A DNA stretch of 64,000 nt from Lucifuga dentata (taxonomy: Eukaryota > Chordata > Actinopteri > Ophidiiformes > Bythitidae), in contig VXCM01005740.1 in NCBI GenBank assembly GCA_014773175.1, positions 1 to 64,000 on the forward strand. Reading direction: 5' to 3'. The notes below the pieces were generated by a model that made no database searches, was not told the origin of the DNA, and was given only the letters and a program-made list of their open reading frames with translations. Position numbers and translations under genes: made by a program. Shown here one piece after another: positions 25,814 through 38,846 of the stretch (its first letter is position 1; each line of letters begins with the position of its first letter).

Positions 25814-26985
25814 CTGAGGTAGGTAGAGTAACCAGAAACTGTACTCAAGTAAAAGTATTGTTACCTTATGATAATAGTGACTCAAGTATAAGTAAGAACA
25901 GTCACCAAAATAATTACTTGAGTGAAAGTAAGAAAGTATCTATAAAAAGATTATTTGAGTATTGAGTAACTTTGATCAAGCTTATTCTTTAGAATAATTA
26001 ACAAGCTATAAAGTGCTCGTCTGAGGAAAAACATGCAAAGTAGCCATATGTAGCTTCTAATACAATCCAAATCATATCATATAAAGAAACAGTAGACAGT
26101 AATAAATCAAATATTTACCACATAACAAATCATGACAATTCTGGCCTGGCTCCAAGACAGTTAGCTAGGTTAGCTTTATGAATTTACTCAGAATAGAACA
26201 AGAAAACTTCAGTTAGCATTAGCAGCAACAGCTAGTTAACACAGTTAGCTAGATTAGCTTCATGAATTTACTCAGAACAGGAAAACCTGAGTTAGCAGCA
26301 GCAGCTAGTTAAGACAGTTAGCTCGGTTAACTTCATGAATTTATTCAGAATAGAACAGGAAAACTTCAGTTAGCATTAGCAGCAGCAGCTTGTTAAGACA
26401 GTTAGCTGGGTTAGCTTCATGAATTTACTCAGAACAAGAAAACCTGAATTAGCATTAGCAGCAGCAGCTAGCTAAGTAGCTACAGTTGTAGCTCACCACC
26501 ACATATTTCCTCAAGTTCCATGTTGATTCTTAGAAGCTGAAATGTCACATGTTTAGCAGAGAAAGACACAAAGCATTATGTAGCTGTTGGTTTTGGTAGA
26601 CTGAAAAGAAAACAGCGTTTGAATGTGTGGCCAGGGATGTGCCTCTTCTAAACCTCCTGCTGTTGATTCCACCATGATTCTTCTTCTGCTCCAGGTGAAA
26701 CCATGGAAACAGAGGGTGGGGGTGTGGCTACTTCATGCACTGAATTCAAACAGGTGAAATCAAAAGCAAAGAGTGCAACCAAATGTAACAGTGTAAAAGT
26801 ATATATATTTTTTTTTATATATTTTTTCTTTATAAATATACTCAAGCATCAGTTAAAAGTACCCTGTAATAAAACCATTCAGTAAAGTACAATTTTGTAA
26901 AAAAAAAAAAAAAAANAAAAAAAAAAAAAAAAGTTACTTAAGTAAATGTAACGGAGTAAATGGAACGTGTTACTACACACCTCTG
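25814..26985. mobile_element. hAT-type non-autonomous element, copy B
   Basis: Same family and orientation as the element at 16071-17126. Termini are CTGAGGTAGGTAGAGTAACC and ...ACACACCTCTG. Flanks CCCAGAAC and CCTGGAAT agree at 5 of 8 positions, all differences being transitions, which suggests an old insertion. It contains four units of the 84 bp repeat (26156-26475) and a poly-A run broken by N at 26916. No transposase. Confidence 0.78.
26156..26475. repeat. 84 bp tandem repeat, four units, inside hAT copy B
   Basis: Units begin with CAGTTAGCT variants (CAGTTAGCTAGGTTAGCT, CAGTTAGCTAGATTAGCT, CAGTTAGCTCGGTTAACT, CAGTTAGCTGGGTTAGCT). The second unit is shortened. Copy A of the element has only two units. 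Confidence 0.85.
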
Positions 26986-28497
26986 CCTGGAATCTGTGAT
27001 TCCTCTGCGATTTCTCTCCGTGCTCCGTCTGTCTTCGAGTGGACACGGTAACAGCTGGAGAACATGTCGTATAAACACGCTTTTGCTGCCACAACTCAAC
27101 CAGAATTTTTGCTTTGTTAAAATCCCACAAATTCCATTTCATATGTTTTGCTTCCATCTCTTCAGTTTGGATGTTTGTTGTAGTTATTCTGTTGTTTTTT
27201 TCCCCAAACTTTATTCATAATAGTGCTAACAGTGTGGCTTTGACCAGCGTGTCATTTCACGCCACATTCTTATCGTAGCAGCGGTCAAATGGTGAGATTA
27301 TCATCCTAAATTTCTGACACTATCAAAATTTTGTCCCAGGATGTCTTTGCTCGCAAGACCGCTAAATCATCCATCTCTGAATCAGCCTCACAGTGCAACA
27401 GAGGACCACCATTTTGGAGCCATAACCAAAGATATCATCACGATTTTTTCACATTGGTCATCTTTCATCTGGGACAGTTGAAAAATCAGTGTATACCAGC
27501 CTTAAGACTTGCAATCGGATAGGAACCACATTAGTGTCTTAAAATTATAGTGCTAAATAAAACATAAAACAACATACCATTTACATGTACATGGCGTGAC
27601 AGGTGGGGTTTAAAAGTTTTGTTTTGTTTTGTTTTTTAGCTTTACCAATATATTGACATATGGTTACCATTCACTGCATTTAGTAAGGTAATAATAAGTT
27701 TGGTTAGTTAATAACGTGGTTCTTCTCTAAACTCCTTCTGGTTTTCTGAGATTGACCAAAGTTCCACTGCAATTAATTCACTGGAACTGTTGACTTTGGT
27801 CCATTCTAGAAAGCCATGACAGCGGGAGGACAGGAAAGAGCTCTTAGGGTCAGAGAAAACTCACAGTTCTTTTTTATTTTCTTTAGTCCAGCACCAACGC
27901 ACATTCATACATACACACATTCCTCCTTATTTGTGGTCCATCAAAGACACAACATCCAAATGGTCAAAGGTATCATTGCACAAGTTTACATGCTTACGAA
28001 CAGAGAAAGTGGGAGCAATGGAGACAAAGGCCTGGAGGGAAGGACGGAGGAAGAGAAATGGCCTCCATAGAGATTCATGAACACGTCACTGGAAAAATGT
28101 GAAAACAAGAAAAAAGATGGCATGGGAACAATCCTTGTTCCCATGCCAGTGGGTTAAAAATATGAATACATTGCAGAAATATTCAGCTGTTGCATTAATA
28201 TTGCAGCAAAGTTTGGCTGCATCGTATCGGCCTTTCTGCAAATATCCTGTATTTACGCTGTGCTACGAGAGCTGCCCAGCCAGTACTTTCTTAAATCGTC
28301 TTTAGTAGAACCAAAATAGAATAAATTAATTAAGGCTGGGAAAATTAATGAGCCAGTTTTTGTGATCAATGTGGGCTGTTTAATGCATTTTAAAAAAAAT
28401 ATGAATGCTATTATGCAGCATCCGTTTTCTGGGGTTATGCTAATGTTTTCATTTTCCCCCCACTTCCTGTTGCTAACATTACATGCTCATGCTAATT

Positions 28498-28735
28498 ATG
28501 GAGAAGGACAAAGATAAGACTTTTAGATGGAAAATTCTACTTTAAAAATGTTCAGGATGACTCTTTAGACAAAAAAAAGTAATATGCACGTTTTGCAAAG
28601 CTGAATTTAATTGTTGCCAAAGTAATTTGTCTTTGATGCATCACCTGAGAGCGAAACACCAGGTGCTACTGAGGCATCAGGACGCTCCGCCGGTCTACTT
28701 TACTACAGTGAAGTACTGGAGGTTATTAGCCAAAT
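28498..28735 (+). pseudogene. BED zinc-finger relic of a hAT-family transposase
   Basis: From an ATG at 28498 the frame reads MEKDKDKTFRWK, then breaks. After a run of eight A (28571-28578) a frame gives VICTFCKAEFNCCQSN and then LSLMHHLRAKH, a BED-type zinc finger (CxxC ... HxxxxxH). BED fingers are the DNA-binding domain of many hAT transposases and ZBED genes. Two compensating frameshifts interrupt the N-terminal part, and a stop follows after about 30 codons. No catalytic domain follows, so this is a dead first-exon fragment. Confidence 0.6.
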
Positions 28736-28831
28736 AAACACATGATACAGTGACAGAGGCTTTAGCTACATGTAAATACAAGATAAAAACCTGTCACTCT
28801 GTTAACAGCAGAAGATGATGGGCTGAGAGAA

Positions 28832-28990
28832 TCAATTCAATTCAATTCAGTTTAATACAACTTTATTTATTTATTATCCCTCTAGGGGCTTAGAGCAGCT
28901 CATCATAACACACCACATAAAAACAAATCAATCAAACAACATGAAAAAGAAACATCTGGTACCCAAAAGCTAAATGCAGAGCAAGAACAC
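28832..28990. repeat. Dispersed fish repeat fragment
   Basis: AATTCAATTCAATTCAGTTT followed by ACTTTATTTATTTATTATCC resembles the end of common fish interspersed repeats. Family not assigned. Confidence 0.45.
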
Positions 28991-30221
28991 ATAGAATAAA
29001 TACACATCAGTACCAACAGAAGTCATTTTTTGCTTATCGAGCCTTTTCTGAAGGCATTTAAATTCAGATTGTACTTACTTAAGTAGTATTTTTGTTGAAA
29101 ATGAACAGTTTAAAAAACTGTCATTAAACAAATATCTAAATTATATTTCCTTTGCACTGATTCTGCATTAATTTGGTGATTCAATGTATAATTATTACAA
29201 GTTTACAAGTAATCGCGATTAATCACAGAAAACTTTGCAATTAATTAGTTATTTTTTTTAGTCAATTCACAGCCCTAAAATTAGTACTTTCAGACAATTC
29301 TTTGTCACCTTGAGTCTGACTTTGACAAACAGCTCTTTTCATAGTTTAAAATCATGGCAGTAATTCTACAAGTATAATAAAAAGTGGAGTGTGTGCAATG
29401 TTTCCAGGCTGCCACTGCATATCATTTTATAAGGTTGGATTTAAATGGTTCTGAAACCATGAGATAAAGAGAAAACCTCAATAAAAGTTTCTGTGACTCG
29501 AGTTTGACTCTCCAAAGCATCCATCTAATTTTACAAGGGATTTGCTAAATAAAGAAACACGTGCACAACAGTCTGAGTTAGCTGTATCAAACTACATTCT
29601 CCTAAATGTTTCTGATTTGACCTCAAATTACAGTTTTAATCAGATTTACTTGGCTGACAGAAGTATAAAGGTTACAAAAACAGACCAGACGACCTGGGAA
29701 AACCCTGGAGCCAACCTGAGTGACTAACGCTTTAATCTAGTGCTGATGTGCCCTGAAGCAAAGCACAGCGCTCAACTCTGCCGTGCTACACAAAAGCTGT
29801 CTTGTTATGATTTTTGAGTTTTGCGTCATGCACACAAAGTGCCCACATGGACTTACAAGACACCAAATACATTGTTGCAGTGTTGAAACAAAGGAAAATG
29901 TCTAAAATAATATACTGTGAGAACATTCCAAATAACATCAAGACAGTTCTAATACAAAAACTTTGCAGCTTAAACAGAGAACTTAGTCTTCTGTCCTAAG
30001 CTTTACACAGAAAAGCTGCAACAAAAGAAGCTTCCCTTCCTAAAACACAAATCTAGCCTTTGATAATCATGCAGCCAAAAGAAATCTGCTGTGATTGAAG
30101 ACATTTTATGAAGACAATACAGCCCTTAAATCATCATATAAAGAACAATAAGACATCAAATGAAACTCATTTTCACCCACATAAGTCTGTAAGAGTCTCT
30201 CCTCCTCTGGTGTAACATTAA

Positions 30222-30795
30222 AGGACCACACCACCCATTTTGCATGTTTGAGCCTAATATATTCAATCTTCATACACATAACATTACTGACAATCATTTC
30301 TCAAAGTATAAAACCGTATTTCAGCTTTCCTGATATTTTGCAAAATCTCTTAATCTTTCAAAATCAAATAGTCAAGTGATATACCCACCTTAAAAATCCA
30401 TGTTTCTCCTGCTAATAGTTACACAGCCTTATGAAGTCACGGTTGTTTAAATTACGCAGATTTTTATTTGGGACTATATTTCCCAGTGGAGACATACATT
30501 CACTCCATGATTTTTATTGTGCTTAAACAATAAAATTACAAAACTTTGAAAAAAACAAAAAAACAAAAACCTGAATATATATCTTGTTCATGATGATGGA
30601 TTACCTATCCCAAGAACATTTCAAGTATCAACAAGTTGATTTTTATAGCGTACCAGAATGAACTGAAACCAATGGTGGAAAAAATTGAGTTCAATGTTCC
30701 AGTAGCATGCTTTTGGAAATGATCGTTAATAACGTTACATGTATGAAAACTGAATATATTACGCTCAAACATGCAAAAATGAGTGGTATGGTCAT
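30222..30795 (-). mobile_element. TTAA-flanked MITE copy 2
   Basis: Full-length copy of about 574 bp between TTAA (30218-30221) and TTAA (30796-30799). It is the reverse orientation of the copy at 36627-37212: the interior starting AAACCGTATTTCAGC is the complement of that copy's right half. Non-coding. Confidence 0.9.
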
Positions 30796-31557
30796 TTAAA
30801 CCTGTTTCAACAGATAATTTAGTTTTATAATGAGTCCTGGGTAAGAATGGAGTTTTACAGCCAGAGGAGACAAATTGCTGAGAAAACAGACAAGAGATGT
30901 GGAAGCTCGTCTAATTACAGGTAACGCAACCAGACAGAGCAAAACAAATGAAAAGAGTGCTCAGCAAGGGTTCAAAGGTCGCAGACTCTGACAGAGTCTG
31001 TCGTCAACCCCCCAGAGCTGCATGGCTGTGCCGTGACCTCAGCATCCACTCAATGTTGAACACGTGTTAACTTGCTGATGCACTTGCTGAACATGTTGTT
31101 ACCAGCAGGGTGACACAATGAGCAGGAAGTCAAACCTCCACAACCTGCTGACACGGGTTTGACATTTCTGTCTAATCGCTCCAACAAAATCACGACAGGA
31201 ACAATAAAACAAACCAGGAAACATCTATTAAAAAAAAAAATCCAAATTCTCAGTCCACTTGTTCCAACTCGTCCCGTTTAAGGTGCAACTGAATTATATC
31301 GCAAAACTGGAAAATTCCAGATCTCCCACTGTGAAGGAGTGAACTGAAGAAATGATCATCATGTGATGTTGGGTGGAATTAACAACGAGGAGAAACAAAA
31401 GAGACGTGGAATCAATTCTGATTACACGTTAATTTAAAGTTAAAATAGGATGGTAAACAAGTTATTTGCTGACTCTTTACCTTTTACATCCATGGTTTTA
31501 TTTATTTTTATCCTAAGGGATGGCAATTTTTTGTTTTATATAAATGTACTGTATCTG

Positions 31558-31740
31558 TAGTAAATAAAATAATAAAATAAAAAATATTATTAATAAAAAA
31601 TAAAATAATTTAAAAATTGAATTAAAAATTATTGAAATAAAAATTAAAATATTTAATAATATTTAATGCAAATCAAAATATTTAATATTTAATTTTTTAT
31701 TCAAAATAAAATTAAAATAAAAAATATTAGAAATGAATTT
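31558..31740. repeat. AT-rich low-complexity tract
   Basis: Irregular repetition of AATAAAATAAAA and AAATATTTAATA blocks, with almost no G or C over about 180 bases. Confidence 0.9.
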
Positions 31741-32160
31741 TAAAAAAAGATTCAAACACTGACCACATGAAGGCTTTTTTTTTTTTCTAATTTCTGGTTT
31801 AAATAACCGATATTTCAATTCTGAGCTTTGAAATAGTCGACTCTGGCGTCTGTTCTGGTTCCGGTAACACATGGTAACACATGATCCAATGACATCTACA
31901 GAGATTACAGTATATAACATCTTCTTATAAAAGTTCTTGAGCTTGGTCTTGCTGAATTATGTAATCGGGTGTCATGGCGGTCCTGTCCCGCTCTCACTGT
32001 GCCCCTGTAAGAGTTGTCATCGCTTCATTTCAGTGTGGGGGGATTTGAAGACCTCGCTAATCTGGCCACTAAATCGTTGAGTCTAGAGGACACAGGAATG
32101 TGTGTAACTATGTGAGTATTTGGTCGATGTGGGGGGTCCAGACCCTAGAGCTGGAAAATG

Positions 32161-32181
32161 GAGAGAAAGAGAGAGAGAGAC

Positions 32182-32216
<35 letters not shown>
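32161..32216. repeat. (GA)n microsatellite
   Basis: Imperfect GA tract with AAAGA and ACAGA interruptions. Confidence 0.95.
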
Positions 32217-33191
32217 TGCACAAAAAATCTTTATGTTTGTTGGTTATTTTTCTCTTTATTTCCTGGTCTGGGAGGGTTTGGGATTTCAATTCAATTTTTT
32301 GGACTTTTTGCAAATTTATTTTTTATTTATTTTTTAATGTTTTCAGCACTGCATATTGTCATCATGCTAAAGAACTCTCTCTCTCTGTCTGAGCGCTCTA
32401 CTCTGTAATTATGGTTTTTGGGCATACAGGCCACTCCTCATGAACCAAACAGAAACCCATGTTGATACACAAAAACTATCCCACCCTGTTTCTGACCACA
32501 ATCAGAAAAACACACAAAAATAAGTTGTGGATGGAATATATCATGCTATTAAAAGTGAACTGTACATTCTTAATACTATTATTCATGGAAAATGATAGTC
32601 TAACTCTGTGGTTTGTGCAGCTAATAACATAGAAAAAGAAAAAAAGGAAACAAGCAGTTTGGATGTAAAATATCCAGCTGAGGAGGTTGATAGTTGAAAT
32701 CCTGAATGTTTAATGTTATAATATTGATATAGTAAAACTCAGAATGATATACAGCTCTACTGCAACATCACATAAATTCCAAATAACAGTTATTGTTTCA
32801 TCAGATGTCAACATTAAATCAGGCCTCCACATGATTTGCAAATAAATAACAGCAGACAACATGGATTATTAATAGCCTAATATAGCCACTCCAGAAATAA
32901 GAAAAGTCTGTTTTCCTCTAGAGATTTTCTTATTATCATTCATTATACCAGTAACAAGTGTCTATATGTTTACCAGATTTATGTGTGTGTATGGGGATAA
33001 AATTATATGGCTAAGACAGAAATATAGAAACAGAAAGAAAAGGAGGAAGATGATGATTTATCTTCCAAGTTCCATCTTAGCCTTTGCGAGGAAGTGGGTG
33101 TCTGTGGATGACTGTGGCAGGATGAAAGGAGAGGAAACCACGCAACTCTAGAGGATCCCTGTCTGGATCTGTGGGGAACAAACATTAACAC

Positions 33192-33192
33192 A

Positions 33193-33238
<46 letters not shown>

Positions 33239-33372
33239 GTGAGGATCTATGTAAATGAGAGGCTATCCTCTGGGTCTGGTGAACAGATGAAGCTAATTGC
33301 TTCCATCCGTTTCAGCAGAAACACTGCAACTAGAAAAATACTATACTGATGCACAGAGACTCCCTTTCTTTT

Positions 33373-33412
<40 letters not shown>

Positions 33413-33456
33413 ATGACAGAAGCGTCTTTTAGTTGTTTTTGAGGCTAAACAGGAGT

Positions 33457-33505
<49 letters not shown>
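33192..33505. repeat. Three microsatellites: (CA)n, (CTTT)n, (CT)n
   Basis: CA run at about 33192-33238, CTTT run at 33366-33412 and CT run at 33461-33505 within 320 bases. Confidence 0.95.
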
Positions 33506-36443
33506 AACATTCCACTGTTACCCGTAAAAGATGTTTTGGCCTGGAGGACAGGTCAGTCACAGATGTTTGTCAGAGATGAACTCCTCCAGCAAGACAAAAC
33601 ATGCACGCATGTTGCTTTTATCCAGTATCTTATGATTACTTTTCTATGTTTTCTTATATTTCTTATGTGAAGATATGAAAAGGCAACGGGGACATTCATC
33701 TTTCTATGTAAATATATATCGTATGTGACAGGTTCATAGCAGTTCTTTACAATTATTTATCGTCTTTGATATTTCTACTGCTTTTGATGCCTTGCATTGC
33801 ATTTATTATTGTAAACTTAAACCTCCTTTGCTTCCGCATTGATGTAACCTTCTGCACTTTATCTTTTGCACGTAAAAACAGTAAAAAGCCGTTAAAAAAA
33901 GATGAAATCAAATTGAATGGTGTTAATGTAAGCATGTGAGAATCAAGTCAAACTGCTTTATCGGTTGTGACACATTGATTTGCTTTCGCAGTAAGATAAC
34001 CTGACCTGGTCTCTTTATTTGGATGCTGCATTTTAGCTTTTTAACACGGTGGTGTGACCTTACTCTGGGATTCCAATTTTCCCCAGAATCCTTCACCCAC
34101 ACTCAAGGATTTGTGGGACTGCAAGATGCAGAATTTTATATCTTTCTTCCTCTCTTTTCTCTCTTGTTTTTGTCTTTAAACAGCCTGTCACATACACGCT
34201 GGCTTTCATTTGGAGCTGGGAACAGGAAAGTGGTGGTAGTTTTATTCTAATTCCTCAGGACGTTTGTAGGGTGTCCTTGGATGGATTCCATCAGAAAGGT
34301 CAAACTAGGGTCACATACCTGGAAACAATTAACCCGCTCCACCACCAGGGCTAGTTTTTTCCTACACAGGTTTTCAGTCTTTAAAGATACAATCAGGAAT
34401 TATTCAGACTATTCTGGTCTTATCATACTTTTTTTAATGTCATATTGGTCTTTTCTACGCTCCTTTGCAAAGCCATTTAAGAACAAATCCACTTTCTGTG
34501 CTTATTTGGTTCTGCTTGTTACAAAACAGCATAATTATTTGACAAAAGATCAATGACTTATCCTGGAAAAATAAAATTTACATACAGGACACTAACTCAG
34601 ATGCATCAGAGTCACTAACCACCGGACATCAAAACTCATCTTTATTTTTTTATTTAATCAAATGGAATCGTCGCAGTCTTAAAGTGGTCATGATGGCTTT
34701 TTTGGACATCCGCCTAGCATGCAGGCTAGTTACTGAGATATGTCGCTACACGAGCAGGATTTTCCTTTGAATTATACTGTATATTAACCTGTGAGTAATA
34801 AAATCCAGAAGTACAAAACAAGCAGAAAATCCACATTAAAGTCAAGAAGATTGAAAAGAATCATATTAAATTGATGATTTGTTTCCCACATTACATCATG
34901 CATCTTCCCTCCTCCCCCACATACTACATAAATACCATAAAACACGCAAACTATGATTCCCACAAAAACAAGATATTCTATTTCTTTATGTGCCCTTGAC
35001 TTTACATTTCCTGAATTCAGGAAGGTATGAAAACATTACTTCATACCAGATGTCTACAGTGAAATACCTCAAATATCAAAGGCTTCAAATAGCCAACGTT
35101 TGCCAAGAAATATGCTCCTACACACACCATATTTATTCAAGGTGCTGTTCCAGTAGTTGACTTTATAAAAATTAGAACCCTGTATCTATTTAATAGGATG
35201 CAATGTAAAAAAAAAAAGGTTCAAATTTAAAACAATACTATATGATACCAACAGTCATCACACATATCAGTGAGGACAACTGACCTAATTGTTCATGAAA
35301 TGATTGTGCCAACCCTTGTTTCTTCAATTTTTATCAAATTCATACACACCCACATTAATCGCTGTGGTGACAAACAACTGTTGCCCACATTTGTGATTCT
35401 TATAAGATCCAGATGCTCCAAAAAAAAAAAAAAAAAAAANAAAAAAAAAAAAAAAAAAAAGCCAGAATTACAGATATGCACAGCTGCTACCAGCTCATAC
35501 ATACGGCTTTAGCTGGCAGTTTGTTGGCGATGTGGTTAGTGAAAAGAAAACCCAGTACACGGACACAGTTAACCAACACGATGATGATGTTTCTGTCTGA
35601 CAGAAGCAAGATTTCAGGATGGTTGGTGAGTCAGAGCAGGTCGAGCTCAAGGGGGAGCACATAAACTGCATTATAAAAGTTTTCCTATAGTCATCTGGTC
35701 TAACTGGTGACACATGGTTTCCCAGCAGAGATACAGTAGAGACCAACATCTGACACTATAGTCTTACATTTCCTGAAGATTTACATTGTGAGGTGATAAA
35801 TTTTAACAACGTTGAAAAATGAACGAACTCATATTAACTTGCTGTGCCATCCTACATCTCTGCTGATGTTACATGTGACGCTATGCTAACAGTTTGGCAA
35901 AATCTCCTCTAGACACACTTTTCGTTTGTGAAAACTGTAAAACTTGTTAAGTGTTTTAAATAAAATCTGCTTTCAAGGTTGAAATAAAGGTTTGCAATAA
36001 AATCTGCTTTCAAGGTTTTAAGAGACTTTAAACATCTGTTTATAAACTGGCTGCAGACGTTTTGTCTAAAGTCGGAGGCTTTGACGAGAGAAACTGTATC
36101 AGCAGATTACAGATGGAAAAACAACTGTGCATGTTTGTGTTAATTACAACACAATAGTCTTCCAGAAAAAACATGAAAGAAAGGAACATGGGGGAGGATG
36201 CTGCAAAAATACCCCTAATCCCCAAGTTGTTTTTGTTGTGACCAGAATAGCAGTAAAAACAGAGGGTACAGCAACGTTTTCCAAATGTCTCTGTTTTACA
36301 AATAAATTGTTAGATTACAGCTCACACTATGTATCACAGCACTACGGCCGACAAGTCAAATGCTTCTGCAAACAAAAGATTTTGTAGTTTTGTTTTAATA
36401 CTCAAACTCTAGCTGTTCACTGTTGTCTTGTGATGTTTTTTAA

Positions 36444-36487
36444 AGGACCATACCATCCATTTTGCATGTTTGAGCCTGATATATTCT
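36444..36487 (+). mobile_element. TTAA MITE left-terminal fragment
   Basis: Begins AGGACCATACCATCC after TTAA (36440-36443) and breaks off at about 36487 into unrelated TCTCTATAACTC sequence. It lies 140 bases before a full copy. Confidence 0.85.
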
Positions 36488-36626
36488 CTCTATAACTCTC
36501 TATATCTCTCTTGTCTGTTTTCTCAGCAGTTTGTCTCTTCTGGCTGTAAAGCTTCACCTGTAAGACTCCATTCTTACCTGGGACTCATTATAACATTAAA
36601 TTAGCTGTTGAAACAGGCAGGTTTAA

Positions 36627-37212
36627 AGGACCATACCACCCATTTTGCATGTTTGAGCCTAATATATTCAATTTTCATACATGTAATGTTACTGACAATC
36701 ATTTCCCAAAGCATGATACTGGAACCGTGAATTAAAAATGTTTTTCCTACCTTCCAGACCTCCACTGGTTTCAGCTCATTCTGGTACGCTATTAAAATCA
36801 ACTTGTTGATACTTGAAACGTTCTTGGGATAGGTAATCATCATCCGTGAACATGATGTGTATTCAGATTTCTTTTTAGAAGTTACGTAATTTTAGCGTTT
36901 AAGCACAATAAAAATCACAGAGTGAATGTATGTCTCCACTGGTGAATATAGTCCCAAAAGAAGACCTGCGTTTATGGAAAAATTTAAACAACCATGACTT
37001 CATAAGGCTGTGTAACTATTAGCAGGCAAAAGATGGATTTTTAAGGTGGGTGTATCACTTGAATATTTGATTTTGAAAGATTGAGAGATTTTGCAAAATA
37101 TCAGGAAAGCTGAAATACGGTTTTATCCTTTGGGAAATGATTGTCAGTAACGTAACTTGTATGAAAATTGAATATATTAGGATCAAACATGCAAAATGGA
37201 TGGTATGGTCCT
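36627..37212 (+). mobile_element. TTAA-flanked MITE copy 3, reference full-length copy
   Basis: 586 bp between TTAA (36623-36626) and TTAA (37213-37216). Inverted termini of about 85 bp (AGGACCATACCACCCATTTT and its complement at the right end) surround an asymmetric non-coding interior. TTAA targets are used by piggyBac and Kolobok transposases; the AGGACC terminus does not look like typical piggyBac, so Kolobok is my preferred guess. No transposase seen in the window. Confidence 0.9.
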
Positions 37213-38452
37213 TTAAAGTGAGTGAGTACCTGAGAACACTGATACAAAATCCAGTCTAATAGACCCTGAACATAACAGTTAACACCTCATCACACGTTAG
37301 CAGATGTATAAGTCATAACATATAGAAGATTTGAAGATATGAACCTGAAGCGGCTATCAAAAAATGTCAGGCAATAAACAGTATCAACCGTGTTAGCTTT
37401 ACCGCTGAGTTCCAGCTCCACAATCCTTCCATTACTAAAATTACCCTGTCTGCCTCCAGTCCTGTTAGCTGCGCCTCCAGCTGCTGATTCAACATGCAAC
37501 ATCTGTTGTAGATCCTCAAACTTTACAGCATTATCTGTGAACTAAAAAAAAAAAAAAAAAANAAAAAAAAAAAAAAAAAAAAGTTCCAATTCAAGAATCT
37601 CAAGCCAGCAAGTTTGGTTAGGATGATGGGAAGGCAGAGTAAAGCATGTCTCCTTATTCTCATATATTATTCACAACTGTGGTTAATCAGTGCTTGCTCA
37701 CTATATTCAGCGCATTTAATCCATATGACATGCTTATTTTACTCTCAAACTTTTTATTATTTCCACATATATTTTTTCTTTATAATCATTTGTTTTTCTC
37801 AGCCTTAAAAAGCTATAAATAAAACTTCAGTGTTTTATTTTGCCAAAAATGGCAATAGTCTGTGGCACATGGAGGGGTATGTTTTCATGAGAAAATAATA
37901 AATGCTGCCAGGGTTCTGACGTTAGCATGTCCAGACTGCTGGAGAGGGTTCAAGGTTACGCTGGAAATCCACCAGAACATTCAAACTTCTCCCAAAACAC
38001 AGGGTGATTTGATCATATTAACAAGGGTCAAGTTTGTGTGACTATCAGGTTTAATTTTAAAAGTCTAATTTATGCTGTTTCTCTTCATCCCTCCCTCTAA
38101 TCCCTTTGTCAAATATTATTGCTTTTCATTCATTACTGACTCACGGTGCAAAAACAGTGGGACGTGTCTGTGTTCTGCAGAAAAAGAAAAGTTTCTGTCC
38201 AAAAAAGTTGCGGTGAATGAAAAAAAAAAAAAAAAAAANAAAAAAAAAAAAAAAAAAATCAGTCAAATTCAGCTGTTGACTTTATGTGCAAAAATTATAG
38301 TTCTTCCTGCCAAAGAAACTGGCTTGGTCGGAAGTGTGTGATCAGTTGGGCAGATATGCATGCTTAAAGTGAAATAATGCTGAATCATAGAAAAATAATT
38401 CCCTTTGTGGTGCAGGGTTAGTGCATAAGGGTGTTGTTGTGTATGTAATGTA

Positions 38453-38846
38453 CAGCGGGGTCCAAAAGTCTGAGACCACTGAAAATGCTTCTATTTTGCA
38501 TTCTCTTTTAGTTTAATACATGATTTTTCATTATGAATGATAATATCTTCTTAATAATTTGAGTGAAAAGTTGAATCTTTGAAAAATGTCTATGAATTTC
38601 AGAATATCTTAGTATTTGGTATGCACCCCCCGCCTCCCTCCCTTCCCCTCCCTTTTTGCTTTAATGATCATTCCAGCTGGCATGGACTCCACAAGTTCTG
38701 CAAAACCTGATGAGCCAAGTTATCCCAGCATGATTTGACAACGTTCCAAAGAGTGTCTTGTGTTGCCAGACTTTAAGATTATTTCCAGATTTACATGGAA
38801 AACATCAAGGATTGTCAATGTGGTCTCAGACTTTTGGACCCCATTA
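38453..38846. mobile_element. Small Tc1/mariner-type MITE
   Basis: Left end CAGCGGGGTCCAAAAGTCTG is mirrored by the right end TGGTCTCAGACTTTTGGACC, an inverted repeat of about 26 bp. TA precedes the left end. Short length, GGGGTCC termini and TA context fit a non-autonomous Tc1/mariner element. The interior (about 340 bp) is AT-rich with a C-rich patch and has no ORF. Confidence 0.75.

Noticed and set aside
30106..36843. Repeated small ORFs containing KIEYIRLKHAKW (30106-30297, 36601-36843, also near 40312 and 60429)
   Set aside because: They are the MITE terminal repeat read on the minus strand. Similarity reflects the transposon, not a gene family.
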